64,000 nucleotides of DNA from Nocardia aurea (lineage in GTDB: Bacteria; Actinomycetota; Actinomycetes; Mycobacteriales; Mycobacteriaceae). Positions 53,031 through 62,020 of this stretch are shown here, one piece after another. How positions within the stretch are numbered: position 1 is the stretch's first letter; every line of letters begins with the position of its first letter. The stretch covers positions 62,001 to 126,000 of the forward strand of contig NZ_QCYJ01000029.1 in assembly GCF_003123685.1 (NCBI RefSeq), given 5' to 3'. The position numbers and the translations under genes were made by a program. The notes beneath the pieces were generated by a model, which saw nothing but the letters and a program-made list of their open reading frames with translations, was not told where the DNA came from and searched no databases.

Positions 53031-54515
53031 ATGACAGACGTGCAGACCGAATCCGGTGTACTGGCGGGTGAGGAGCGGATGCTGATCGACGGCGAGCTGT
53101 GCCACAGCGACAGCGGTGCGTTCTTCGAGGTCGTCGACCCGGCGTGCGAGCAGGTGGCGGGCCGGGCGACCGACGGATCGGTGGCCGATATGGCGCGTGC
53201 GGTCGGGGCGGCGCGGCGTGCTTTCGACGAGACCGATTGGTCGCGAGATCTCGATTTCCGCTACCACTGCCTGATCCAGTTGCACGAGGCGTTGGAGCGC
53301 AACGCCGAGCGGCTGCGCCGGATATTGGTCACCGAGGTCGGTTGTCCGGTGACGGTGAGCAGGTCGCAGATCGAGAGCCCCATCGAAGAGGTGAAGCACT
53401 GGGCCGAGCACGGCAAGAACTTCGAATACCTGGTCGACACCGGGATTCATCCGACACAGTTGGGTCCGGCGCGGCGCAGGATCCACTACGAGGCGACCGG
53501 TGTGGTCGGGGCGATCACACCGTGGAACGTGCCGTTCTATCTCAATATCGCCGAGACGGTGCCCGCGCTGATGGCCGGAAACACCGTGGTGCTCAAACCG
53601 GCTCAGCTGACCCCGTGGTCCGGTAGCGAGTACGGGCGGATCGTGGCGGAGGAGACCGATATCCCCGCGGGTGTGTTCAATGTCGTGGTATCCGACGCCA
53701 ACGAGGTCGGCGCCGCTCTTTCGGCGGATCCGCGGGTGGACATGATCACCTTCACCGGGTCCACCGCGACCGGGCGGGCGATCCTGGCCGCGGGCGCGGC
53801 GACGGTGAAGAAGACCCTGCTGGAACTGGGCGGAAAGTCCGCGCACATCGTGCTCGACGACGCCGACTTCAACGCCGCGCTGCCGATGGCGGCGATGATG
53901 GCGTGCGTCATGTCGGGGCAGTCCTGCATCCTGCCCAGTCGGATCCTGTTGCCTCGCAGTCGCTACGACGAAGGTCTGGAAATCCTGAAGTCGATGATGG
54001 AAGGGTTCCCGGTCGGTGATCCGTGGACTCCCGGCGTCATGCAGGGCCCGCAGATCAGTGAGACCCAGCGCCGCAAGGTGCTCGGTCTGATCAAGGACGG
54101 CATCGACTCCGGGGCCCGGCTGATCACCGGCGGCGGCATCCCCGAGAACCTGCCGACGGGCTACTACACCCAGCCCACACTGTTGGCCGACGTCGACCCC
54201 GACGCCCGGATCTCCCAGGAGGAGATCTTCGGCCCGGTACTCACCGTCACCCCGTACGACACCGACGACGAAGCCGTGGCGATCGCCAACAATTCGATCT
54301 ACGGGCTCTCCGGCGAGGTGTCCGGCGGCGATGTCGAGCGCGCGTTCGCGATCGCCACCCGGATGCGCACCGGCAACGTGACCATCAACGGCAAGAGCCA
54401 CTTCGGCATCACCAGCCCGTTCGGCGGCACCAAACAGAGCGGGCTCGGCCGACGCAACGGCGACGAGGGCTACCGAGAGTATCTGGAAGCCAAGACCATC
54501 GGCATGCCCGCATGA
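53031..54515 (+). CDS. Aldehyde dehydrogenase
   Basis: The product is 494 residues, the normal size. GAITPWNVPFYLNIAETVPA is the NAD-binding entry, ITFTGSTATGRAI the Rossmann glycine motif, LLELGGKSAHIVLDDAD holds the general-base Glu, and ACVMSGQSCILPSRILLPRS the catalytic Cys. EEIFGPVLTVTPYDTDDEAV and PFGGTKQSGLGRRNGDEGY are also diagnostic. GGGAAG precedes ATG 53031. It oxidises an aldehyde to the acid with NAD(P)+. It is the first gene of an operon with a SnoaL-like protein (4-base overlap) and a ketopantoate reductase-like gene. Confidence 0.93.
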   Translation: MTDVQTESGVLAGEERMLIDGELCHSDSGAFFEVVDPACEQVAGRATDGSVADMARAVGAARRAFDETDWSRDLDFRYHCLIQLHEALERNAERLRRILVTEVGCPVTVSRSQIESPIEEVKHWAEHGKNFEYLVDTGIHPTQLGPARRRIHYEATGVVGAITPWNVPFYLNIAETVPALMAGNTVVLKPAQLTPWSGSEYGRIVAEETDIPAGVFNVVVSDANEVGAALSADPRVDMITFTGSTATGRAILAAGAATVKKTLLELGGKSAHIVLDDADFNAALPMAAMMACVMSGQSCILPSRILLPRSRYDEGLEILKSMMEGFPVGDPWTPGVMQGPQISETQRRKVLGLIKDGIDSGARLITGGGIPENLPTGYYTQPTLLADVDPDARISQEEIFGPVLTVTPYDTDDEAVAIANNSIYGLSGEVSGGDVERAFAIATRMRTGNVTINGKSHFGITSPFGGTKQSGLGRRNGDEGYREYLEAKTIGMPA

Positions 54516-54967
54516 AAGAGAACGCCATGGACACCCGACGGATCAGCGACGAACTCGAGATACAGGCCCTACTGCACCGCTACGCGCGTGCCGTCGACAC
54601 CAAGGACTGGGAGCTGTACCGGTCGGTGTTCACCGACGACGCCTACATCGACTACTCCTCGGCCGGGGCGATGGCCGGACCCCGCGACGAAGTCACCGAG
54701 TTACTCAGTGTCGGCTTTGCCGCCATCCCCATGTCGATGCACTACATCACCAATATCGAGACCGATATCGACGGTGACAACGCCGATGTGCGCGCGATGT
54801 TCTACAACCCCATGCAGTTGCCGGGCATGTCGGAACTCAGTTACTGCGGCGGCTACTACCACCACGAGTTGGTGCGGACACCGCAAGGCTGGCGCAGCCG
54901 GAACCTGCGCGAAGAGAATGTCTGGTTCATCAACTCACCCAGGACCGATTCGGCGGCGACCTCGTGA
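54512..54967 (+). CDS. SnoaL-like (NTF2 superfamily) protein
   Basis: The product is 151 residues. ISDELEIQALLHRYARAVDT then KDWELYRSVFTDDAYIDYSS is the start of SnoaL_4-type alpha+beta barrels, and HYITNIETDIDGDNADVRAM with YYHHELVRTPQGWRSRNLRE the end. Such proteins are isomerases, dehydratases or ring-hydroxylase-associated proteins in catabolism. Tyr, Asp and His candidates line the pocket. The ATG overlaps the aldehyde dehydrogenase stop as ATGA; a second start is at 54527. Confidence 0.85.
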   Translation: MKENAMDTRRISDELEIQALLHRYARAVDTKDWELYRSVFTDDAYIDYSSAGAMAGPRDEVTELLSVGFAAIPMSMHYITNIETDIDGDNADVRAMFYNPMQLPGMSELSYCGGYYHHELVRTPQGWRSRNLREENVWFINSPRTDSAATS

Positions 54968-55046
54968 TCGGAGCCCGCCGAGCCTCCGGCAGCGTCCGGG
55001 TGAGGTTCACCGCCAGGCGTCGGTATCCGCGCGAAGGAATGTGGCG

Positions 55047-56120
55047 ATGACGGGTCCTGCGATATTGATCGTCGGTGCCGGGGCGACGGGGTTGTCGGTC
55101 GGATACCACCTCGACCTCGCCGGGGCCGAGATAACGTTCCTGGTGCGCCCGGGTACTGCGGCGCGGGCCGCGCCGCCGACGCGGTTGTACTGCTACGACG
55201 ACGCCTCGCTCGCGACCTTCACCGGCTACCGGGTGGTCGAGAGCGTCACCGAACTGGGTGCAGGCGGGTTCGACTTCGTCGTGATCACCTTCGACGGCCA
55301 CACCGCTCGCACCCCACACGGGCAGGACACCCTGCGCGCGATCGGTGAGTTCATCGCCCCCGACAAGACCACGGTGATCATGTGCGGTTTCGGACTCGGA
55401 GTGCGCGAACATCATGTGCGCACACTGGGAATCGCGGCCGAGCGAGTGCTGCACGGATTCGTCGGGCTGCTCGCTCATCAGGGTTCGGCGGATCTTCCGG
55501 TACATCCTCCGGCCGACCGCGACCAGGTCCGGGAATCGGCGGTGGCCTACCGCCACCCCGGAAACCGGGTCGGCTTCCGACTCGACACCACCGACCCGGT
55601 CGCGGCGAAGGCCTTCGCGGCCCTCTACGACCGCTGCGGCGTGTCGCGCTGCGCGCTGACGAGCCCGCAGATGGACAAACTGTTCTCGACCGTCGGGTTT
55701 GCGGTCTATGCCGCCTGCGATCTGGCCGGGTGGCCCGATTTCACCACCATGGCCGCCGACAGACCGTTGTGGAAGCTCGCTTGTCGCGCTCAACGCGAAA
55801 TCGCGGCCCTGCCCGAGCACGGCTGGCGCGGCAAACTCATGGCGATCGTCATGGGGCCCCGCGTCACCCGAGCCATCCACACCGGCGCCGAAAAAGGCTA
55901 TCGTCCACTGGATTATCAGGCGTTCAACCGTTTCCATCACGGTGGCAAGGTTCGCCACCAAGACATCGACTCGTTGCGTGAATGCCTCGAATCCGGACGC
56001 CGCCAGGGCAAGCCGATGAAAGCCCTGACAGCGCTGCTCCAACGCCTCGACGCAGCCGACGAGATCACACCCACGGCGAGTGGTCGCCCTGCCGCGGCGC
56101 GGAGTGAGCCGGAGCCCTGA
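55047..56120 (+). CDS. Ketopantoate reductase (ApbA/PanE)-like oxidoreductase
   Basis: The product is 357 residues. ILIVGAGATGLSVGYHLDLA at the N-terminus is an NADP-type Rossmann GxGxxG, followed by GAEITFLVRPG and DFVVITFDGHT, as in ApbA/PanE enzymes. The C-terminal helical domain (SSPxMDKL-type segment LTSPQMDKLFSTVGFAVYAA) is divergent, so ketopantoate itself may not be the substrate. AAGGA lies nine bases before the ATG. It follows the aldehyde dehydrogenase and SnoaL genes in the same direction and is likely part of the same degradative unit. Confidence 0.75.
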   Translation: MTGPAILIVGAGATGLSVGYHLDLAGAEITFLVRPGTAARAAPPTRLYCYDDASLATFTGYRVVESVTELGAGGFDFVVITFDGHTARTPHGQDTLRAIGEFIAPDKTTVIMCGFGLGVREHHVRTLGIAAERVLHGFVGLLAHQGSADLPVHPPADRDQVRESAVAYRHPGNRVGFRLDTTDPVAAKAFAALYDRCGVSRCALTSPQMDKLFSTVGFAVYAACDLAGWPDFTTMAADRPLWKLACRAQREIAALPEHGWRGKLMAIVMGPRVTRAIHTGAEKGYRPLDYQAFNRFHHGGKVRHQDIDSLRECLESGRRQGKPMKALTALLQRLDAADEITPTASGRPAAARSEPEP

Positions 56121-56177
56121 AAAATCGGGGACTATCACGCCACGGGTAAAGAATGAAGCACGGTGAGGCCGCACAGG

Positions 56178-56810
56178 ATGACGCTGACACGCGATGAGGC
56201 ATTGTCGCTACTGACCGACTCGCGCTCGGCGCGGCGGCGACGCGGCGCGAAACGACTGCGCGCGCTCGCGGACCCGACTACAGCGCCCCAGGTCCGCACC
56301 GCACTGGAACGCGAAGTGCTGGACAAACGTACCTGGGAGACGCAGTACCAACTGATCATGGCCCTGGGAACGACTGGCAGTCGCGGGGACGTCGAACTGT
56401 TGAAAAGCCTGGCGCTACAGCCTCGGTCGGCAACGGCGGTCAACACCGCTCTCGGCGACGCCATCGTCCGCCTCGGTCGTGAGGTCGACGACGACCCTGC
56501 CCCCGCCTTGTGGTGCCTGAGGCAAGATGTCGAACATCTCGCTGACGGCGCGCTGCGCGGGGTCGCGATGCTGCGACTGAAATTCTCCCACACCGCGATC
56601 GACGATGTCCTCGACTACACCGAGGCCAACTTTTCTGATCGCAACCAGAAGTACCTGCCGTACTGGCCGGTGGTCGCAGCAGCCGGTTGGTCCGGGCCTC
56701 GCGTGCGGGGGTTTCTGATCCGATGCTCGCAAGACGACCGCCAGATCATCGCCGAAGCCGCAACCGAAGCCCTGAATGGTCGTTACGGAAACCATTTCAG
56801 CGTCCTGTAG
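56178..56810 (+). CDS. HEAT-repeat-like protein
   Basis: The product is 210 residues from ATG 56178 (GTG 56163 is possible). The helical-hairpin pattern RRRGAKRLRALADPTTAPQV, YQLIMALGTTGSRGDVELLK and GDAIVRLGREVDDDPAPALW resembles HEAT repeats used for protein binding. No catalytic motif is present. It is isolated between the catabolic operon and the convergent membrane-protein gene. Confidence 0.65.
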   Translation: MTLTRDEALSLLTDSRSARRRRGAKRLRALADPTTAPQVRTALEREVLDKRTWETQYQLIMALGTTGSRGDVELLKSLALQPRSATAVNTALGDAIVRLGREVDDDPAPALWCLRQDVEHLADGALRGVAMLRLKFSHTAIDDVLDYTEANFSDRNQKYLPYWPVVAAAGWSGPRVRGFLIRCSQDDRQIIAEAATEALNGRYGNHFSVL

Positions 56811-57069
56811 CTGACTGGAACCCGATCACCGCAGCGTCCGAGCGCGGTAATCGGCATGGCGGGCGGCGACCTACACATTGGCTGATGGCTCGTCCGATAG
56901 CGAGGCAGCGGTACCCGCGCCATCAGGGCGGTGTGTCGATGCCTGGGCGTGCATCCATAACCTACGATACCGCCGAATCCCAGGCCAGATGCGGTATGAG
57001 CGTATGCGTACCACGGCAATGTGGCTCGAAATTCGGAGAGAACGTCGACGCGGTGGTGCGATCGGCTGC

Positions 57070-58224
57070 TCAGAGCAGTTGCGGGTTGGCGGCACGCATG
57101 TGAGCTATCGCGTGGTCGGGGAACAATTCGCGCGGATTGACCGTGGCGCGTCCATCGTGGTTCATGAGCACCGCGTGAGGGCAGATGGTCAGTTCGGTGA
57201 TTCTGTCGTAACGCACGTGGCCGTAGAACGCGGGGGTTCGTATGTCGACCGCGTCGGAGCCGAATCGGGTGGCGAGCAGGTCGCCATCGGCGGCGTAGTT
57301 CGTGAATCTTCGTCGTAGTCGGGCGAAGCCGACCGCTGCGGTGCTCACGCGGGCGGCCGCTGTGACAAGGATGATCATGCCGGCCCCGATAGTGACGGCG
57401 GCCAGCCCTTGTCTGTCCGCGATCACACCGACGACCAGTATGAGTATCGCGGCGACGGCGGCATCGGTGTGAGTCGACTGCCGGGCTCTTCGCCAGGTGA
57501 CCGCCCAGGCCAGCTGTGCGGCGGTGTGGGGTCCTGCGGTTACCGTGGCAGTCGGCCGATCCAGCGACGGGAGCGGGGGTAGCGGCGGCACAGTCGCGAC
57601 CGTTTCGCGCCCTGCGAGTCGGGCGCGAAGGTAGTCGATCGATGTGTCCGGGAACAATTGCCGCGGAAACGCGATCTCGGTATTTCTCGTGCGCAGTGCG
57701 ATCGAAGTCGGCTCCACCGTGATCGCACGGAAGCGGTTGTGCAGGAAGCGCGCTCGGTAGTTGGTGTCTTGCAGTTCGAACGCTTCCTGGCCGATGCGCA
57801 TGCTCAGTGTCTGCCCGTCCGGCGGGATCACGGCCAGGTACGACCGAGCCAACGGCCCCTTCCCCAGCAGCCGCAGAAACACCGGGAAGGCGGCCATCGT
57901 GGCCACCACGATGGCGATTTCGTACTGCCGCAACACACACATCGCGGTCATCAGGACGATCAAGACCGAGTACGTCGAGCGCACCAGCCAAGCATGTATC
58001 CGAGCTCGCCGTCCAACGATGGCCTTCAACAGTGCGATGCACTCCGGTGTACCCACCATCTCGGCGTCCGGTTGCTCCATCACCGGAATCGGCGGCCATC
58101 GGCTGAAGTCCGGCGCCTGTACCGGGCTCGCTCGGCCCGCTGTCGCTTTTCCGCCGCTGAACCGATCCCCCTCCGATTCCGATCCGGCTCCGGAATGCGA
58201 CGGTCCGTCGATCTGATCACTCAC
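57070..58224 (-). CDS. Membrane protein with a duplicated TM plus beta-domain (YcxB-like) module
   Basis: The product is 384 residues. A Pro/Ser-rich start is followed by two TM helices (TYSVLIVLMTAMCVL; IAIVVATMAAFPVFLRLL), then a beta-rich domain (MRIGQEAFELQDTNYRARFL, FRAITVEPTSIALRTRNTEI, FPRQLFPDTSIDYLRARL). The same order repeats: TM helices (AAVAAILILVVGVIA; AAVTIGAGMIILVTAAA) and FGSDAVDIRTPAFYGHVRYD, RITELTICPHAVLMNHDGRA, NPRELFPDHAIAHMRAA. The shared end (xRxLFPDxxIxxxRA) shows an internal duplication of a YcxB-type PH-like module. The start GTG 58224 is tentative. Function unknown. Confidence 0.7.
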   Translation of the reverse strand: MSDQIDGPSHSGAGSESEGDRFSGGKATAGRASPVQAPDFSRWPPIPVMEQPDAEMVGTPECIALLKAIVGRRARIHAWLVRSTYSVLIVLMTAMCVLRQYEIAIVVATMAAFPVFLRLLGKGPLARSYLAVIPPDGQTLSMRIGQEAFELQDTNYRARFLHNRFRAITVEPTSIALRTRNTEIAFPRQLFPDTSIDYLRARLAGRETVATVPPLPPLPSLDRPTATVTAGPHTAAQLAWAVTWRRARQSTHTDAAVAAILILVVGVIADRQGLAAVTIGAGMIILVTAAARVSTAAVGFARLRRRFTNYAADGDLLATRFGSDAVDIRTPAFYGHVRYDRITELTICPHAVLMNHDGRATVNPRELFPDHAIAHMRAANPQLL

Positions 58225-58771
58225 ACAACGCAAATCGGAATCCGCTGGCGGAGTGATACACGGATTTCACGCTCGTACGCTCGTCGGCATGAAGCGCTGC
58301 GGCCGCTGGTTCGAGCGATTCCGGCGGTGCGGTCCCGACGCGGTCCCCGCCGCCGTCGACCGGCGAAGTTGCACGCCGACAAGGCATATGACCACATCGA
58401 ACTGCATAGGTGGGTGCGCGACCGTGGCATCGCGGCGTCGCCGCGCAGCAGCGTGGCGCGTGCGTCGGTCCAACCGCCGAACCTCTTGTCCTCCGTGGGG
58501 TCGTCGAGGATCGGCTGGAATACCAGTGACCGATCCACACCGGAAATGTCACCGGCGGAGTGACATACGAATATTCGGCCGGTTCCGGCGGCTCCGTAGT
58601 GGTGGGGGTGATCGGTGCGGTCGTCGACTCCGGCTCCCGCTCGTACAGCAGCCCGGCGATCAGGTAGCCGGTCGCGACGATCGCCACGCACGTCGAACCC
58701 ACCGTCCAGTGGTGAACGGCGGGGGAGGGTGCGGTCGCGTCCTTGCCGTCACCGTTTTCCATGTCCTGCAT
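58217..58771 (-). pseudogene. Membrane-anchored Pro/Thr-rich protein, probably truncated by the IS fragment
   Basis: The N-terminal 70 residues look genuine: MQDMENGDGKDATAPSPAVH, a TM helix (STCVAIVATGYLIAGLLY) and a Thr/Pro-rich tail (ESTTAPITPTTTEPPEPAEY). After about 58590 the frame loses coherence, and a neighbouring frame gives FQPILDDPTEDKRFGGWTDA. From 58436 the DNA is the complement of the transposase fragment. The 3' half therefore seems to have been lost by insertion and decay. Confidence 0.45.
58297..58436 (+). mobile_element. IS5-type transposase fragment (C-terminal block)
   Basis: The plus strand encodes LRPLVRAIPAVRSRRGPRRR then RPAKLHADKAYDHIELHRWV and RDRGIA, the conserved DKxYD block of IS5-type transposases. 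It has no start and no further conserved sequence on either side. It covers the part of the protein just downstream of where the 15611 fragment ends, so the two may be pieces of the same IS type. Confidence 0.65.
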
Positions 58772-59044
58772 TTGTGTCTGCCCGTAGGGGCATCGTCGAC
58801 ACCCAACAAATCGGCTACCAACGAGTCGAAGGCGGACGCTTCATCGGTCAGTACCCAGGGGTCGTCGTGGGCACATGACAGCCGCTGGTCTGCGCGCGTC
58901 GGACGTGCCACACCGCTTGAATGCCCCAACGCTCGAACCGTCTCGGTGAACAAACCGGTCGGCCCGGGTGTGAGCCTGGTCGCGATCACCGACTTTCGTC
59001 ATGGTCGATGATGACCGAGTTCCGATGTCGGCGGCGCCGTCGCA

Positions 59045-59812
59045 TCAGTCGAGTCTTTGCCGGTCGATCAGCTGCTGTTGGTAGCGGGCCAGGCCGGTCA
59101 GGATAACCGGCTCATCCTGGTAGTCATGTTTTGCTCGGTCGAGCAATTCCTTGATCTCGTCACCGTGTTGGCAGCCGTAGTCGGTCGGGTACCGCTGCGA
59201 CGGTTCAGGTGCGGGAGCCCAGCGCAGTCCGTGAGCTTCGATGAAGTCGTTGACGGCGGCCAGCTGGTCGAGAGCAGTGACGAGTTCCGGCAGTCGACCA
59301 TCATAGATGTGCGCGGCCGTCGATGCGGGGCCGAACAGTCGCTCGAATCGGCGATCCACTGGCTGATCCGGTTCGCAGGCCGCATCAGCGATGGCATCCC
59401 AGATAGGCTGCGCGATCAACGCGAAGACGACCATGTCGCCGTCCAGCACGGTCGATGCGGAATAGATGCCGTTGTCATGGATCTCGTCGGCGATCGCGAC
59501 GTGCGTGCGCTCGATGAGCTGCAACAGGTCCTCGATGTGGCTGTCAGAGGTGAGTGAGTCGCCGTCGAATGTGCTGGTCTGGTCTTTGGCGAAGAACCTG
59601 CCGTCGCGATACCGGTCGGAGAAGTAGCGCAGAACAAGCTCGGTGTTGAGGTCCTCGTGGACGCCGTCGATGCCGCCGAGTCGGTCATAGGTGCCTGTGA
59701 TGCCCACCGTGATCGGCAGGTAGTTCTGGCCGATGCGTCGTAGCACGACCAGGGAGGCGTCCTCGTGCAGACTGACGCCGGTGATCATGCAACTGCAGTC
59801 GTAGAAACCCAT
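59045..59812 (-). CDS. Hypothetical protein
   Basis: The product is 255 residues from ATG 59812 (ATG 59839 is possible). It begins MGFYDCSCMITGVSLHEDAS, a strand pattern with two Cys, and contains LVVLRRIGQNYLPITVGITG, FDGDSLTSDSHIEDLLQLIE and FALIAQPIWDAIADAACEPD. The same type of protein, starting MG(F/Y)YDCxCMxTGVSL, is found in other actinobacteria without assigned function. No TM or signal peptide is present. Confidence 0.65.
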   Translation of the reverse strand: MGFYDCSCMITGVSLHEDASLVVLRRIGQNYLPITVGITGTYDRLGGIDGVHEDLNTELVLRYFSDRYRDGRFFAKDQTSTFDGDSLTSDSHIEDLLQLIERTHVAIADEIHDNGIYSASTVLDGDMVVFALIAQPIWDAIADAACEPDQPVDRRFERLFGPASTAAHIYDGRLPELVTALDQLAAVNDFIEAHGLRWAPAPEPSQRYPTDYGCQHGDEIKELLDRAKHDYQDEPVILTGLARYQQQLIDRQRLD

Positions 59813-59839
59813 CGCACCGATACCGTTTCTCTCAACCAT

Positions 59840-60748
59840 GGAATCCCAGCTGAGCCGACCGGTCGCCGTGGATCGCCTATCTCACGTCTACAGTAAGCAC
59901 TTCCCGCTCCTGACACTTTGCGTCCGCCCTGCTACTCGACCCGGCGCTTCGGTCGCCCGATGGGCACCCGAGGCCGAAGCCAAGATCCGGCGTCACGCAG
60001 ACCAAGCCGCGCGGGGACGCGGCGGGGACAGCGCTGAACCCACCGCCGCCGAGATCGCCGAGGCCGAGACACGCGTCCGCGCGTTGTTCGAGCGGGCCGA
60101 CCGGGCACAGCGCGAAGGTGAGTGATCTCCTGAGATCCACAGTGTGCGGGTCGATCGGGTGCAGCAGTCCGGCGGCGCGACAGCACAGGCATTCCCACGC
60201 TCGCGCATCGCGTCGCCCCTGGTCGAACGCCGCTGCCGCTTGCGCACGATCTGCGGGTCGAACGAGGAGTTCGTGTCTCGGGGCACGTCGATCTGCACTG
60301 CTCGTTCGCCTGATCCGGCAACTGCTCGGCCAGCCTCTTCGTGTCCGCCGCGTCCTTCGCCACGGACTCGAGCGTCTCCGACATCAGCCGATCGGGCCGA
60401 GACCGGATCCACCGTCTTCGCAGTTCCGAATCCGTAGGCCCATCGCTGTTCACGGGGCGGGGCGGGAAGGTGCAATTCGATCGCCGGGAGGGCGGGTGCA
60501 CGGTCGGCCTGACACTCGGGCCGCTCACGGTCGAAGCGGTCGCATCCGGAGTCAACGGCGAGATCAGCGGAACGTTCATCGACGCCCGCCCAACCCTGCG
60601 GCAAGCAGTTCGCGTGCTGCAAGGACAGACGGAGCGGTGTCAGTCGGGTGATCAGACACCGAATACGAGGGGTATGCGCTGCAAAAGAGTGTCAGAACTC
60701 CCGTACTATCGCGGTCGGATACTCCGCCGGTGATCGAAGGGGGACGGT
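59840..60748. other. Intergenic region, weak coding signal only
   Basis: A plus-strand frame at 59838-60125 ends in a charged helix (EIAEAETRVRALFERADRAQ) that looks protein-like, and a frame near 60440-60580 has GGKVQFDRREGGCTVGLTLG; neither has a good start or family. AAGGGGG before 60749 is the ribosome site of glnX. Confidence 0.35.
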
Positions 60749-62020
60749 GTGGGACCACAGCTGCCTGCGACCATGCGCCACGGTGCGGCATGGTTGCGGC
60801 GCTTCGCCGGTACGACGCCCGGTCTGATCAGCGCGCTGGTGATCGTTTCGGTGTTGTTGTGCCTGCTGGCAGGATTCACGGGGGCGAATCAGCTGGGCGG
60901 CAAGGTCTCCCGGCACGAACAGGTACTCGAACAGACCGAACCGCTCGCGTTCGCCGCGCAACGCCTCTACGTGGCGCTCTCGGCCGCCGATGCCGCCGCC
61001 GCGGAAGCGTTCCTGTCCGGCGGGATCGAGACCCCGGCCGTGCGCGCGCGTTATCAGCAGGCACTCGCCGACGCAGCGGCAGCGCTCGCCGAAGCGACCG
61101 CGGGCGCTTCGGATGCCGAGACGAGGTCGATCGTCGCGCGGATCTCGGCTGAGTTGCCTGCCTTCACCGGTCTGGTGGAGACCGCGCGGGCCAACAATCG
61201 GCAGGGTTACCCGGTGGGCTCGGCGTATCTGCGCGAAGCCTCGGCGCTGATGCAGGATTCGCTGCTGAAGAACGCCGAGGAGTTGAGCGCGGACAGATTC
61301 GCCGCGGTACACGAGGACCAGCGTCATATCGCGGCCCTACCGCTGGGCACCATCGGATTGCTGCTGCTGGTGTTGTCGGCCTGCGGCGGCGGGTCGGTGC
61401 TGTTGCTGCGACGCACCAATCGATGGATCAACCCCGGCCTCGCCGCCGCCGCGGGCGCGACCGCATTGGCACTGGTGTGGGTCGTCGCCGCCACAACGAT
61501 CGCGGCGGCAGCGCTGGACAACGACGACTCCGGGGCGAGCAGACAATTCCAGACCCTCGCCGAGGCGCGGATTCTGGCTCAGCAGGCACGAACCGACGAA
61601 ACCCTACAACTCATCACCCGAGGCGACATCGCTCCGGGCGAGGAGAGTTACGCCGCTCATATCGCGCAACTGCGCGATCGGGTCGTCACCGTGCTCGGCA
61701 CCGGTTCATCCGCCGAAACGAGTGTTACCGACTGGACCGAGGCTCACCGGCGTCAGATCGAAGCGTACCGGGCTGCGAATTTCAACGCCGCTCTGTCTCA
61801 AGCCATCGGCGCGGCACCCGAGAGTTCGGCGTCCCGATTCGCCTTGGTGGACAAGACACTCGACACGGACCTCGTTCGCATCCGAGACGATCTGCGCGAG
61901 GGGGTCGATGACGCGGGCGCCGCACTGAGCTGGACTCCAGCGGTGACTCTGCTACTCATGCTCGCCGCGGCCGCCGCCATCGTCGTCGGCCTCTGGCCCC
62001 GGCTGAAGGAGTTTCTGTGA
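60749..62020 (+). CDS. glnX: GlnX-like membrane sensor protein
   Basis: The product is 423 residues. TM segments lie at about 26-47, 195-217, 230-254 and 396-416. The region between the first two is a helical extracytoplasmic bundle (ADAAAAEAFLSGGIETPAVR; LADAAAALAEATAGASDAET), and a second helical domain lies between the last two. This matches the mycobacterial GlnX layout, which senses amino acids together with the lipoprotein GlnH and signals to kinase PknG. Its GTG start follows AAGGGGG. The stop overlaps glnH by four bases (GTGA). Confidence 0.82.
   Translation: MGPQLPATMRHGAAWLRRFAGTTPGLISALVIVSVLLCLLAGFTGANQLGGKVSRHEQVLEQTEPLAFAAQRLYVALSAADAAAAEAFLSGGIETPAVRARYQQALADAAAALAEATAGASDAETRSIVARISAELPAFTGLVETARANNRQGYPVGSAYLREASALMQDSLLKNAEELSADRFAAVHEDQRHIAALPLGTIGLLLLVLSACGGGSVLLLRRTNRWINPGLAAAAGATALALVWVVAATTIAAAALDNDDSGASRQFQTLAEARILAQQARTDETLQLITRGDIAPGEESYAAHIAQLRDRVVTVLGTGSSAETSVTDWTEAHRRQIEAYRAANFNAALSQAIGAAPESSASRFALVDKTLDTDLVRIRDDLREGVDDAGAALSWTPAVTLLLMLAAAAAIVVGLWPRLKEFL

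Noticed and set aside
52941..54401. 486-codon minus-strand frame opposite the aldehyde dehydrogenase
   Set aside because: Antisense shadow of a fully conserved enzyme.
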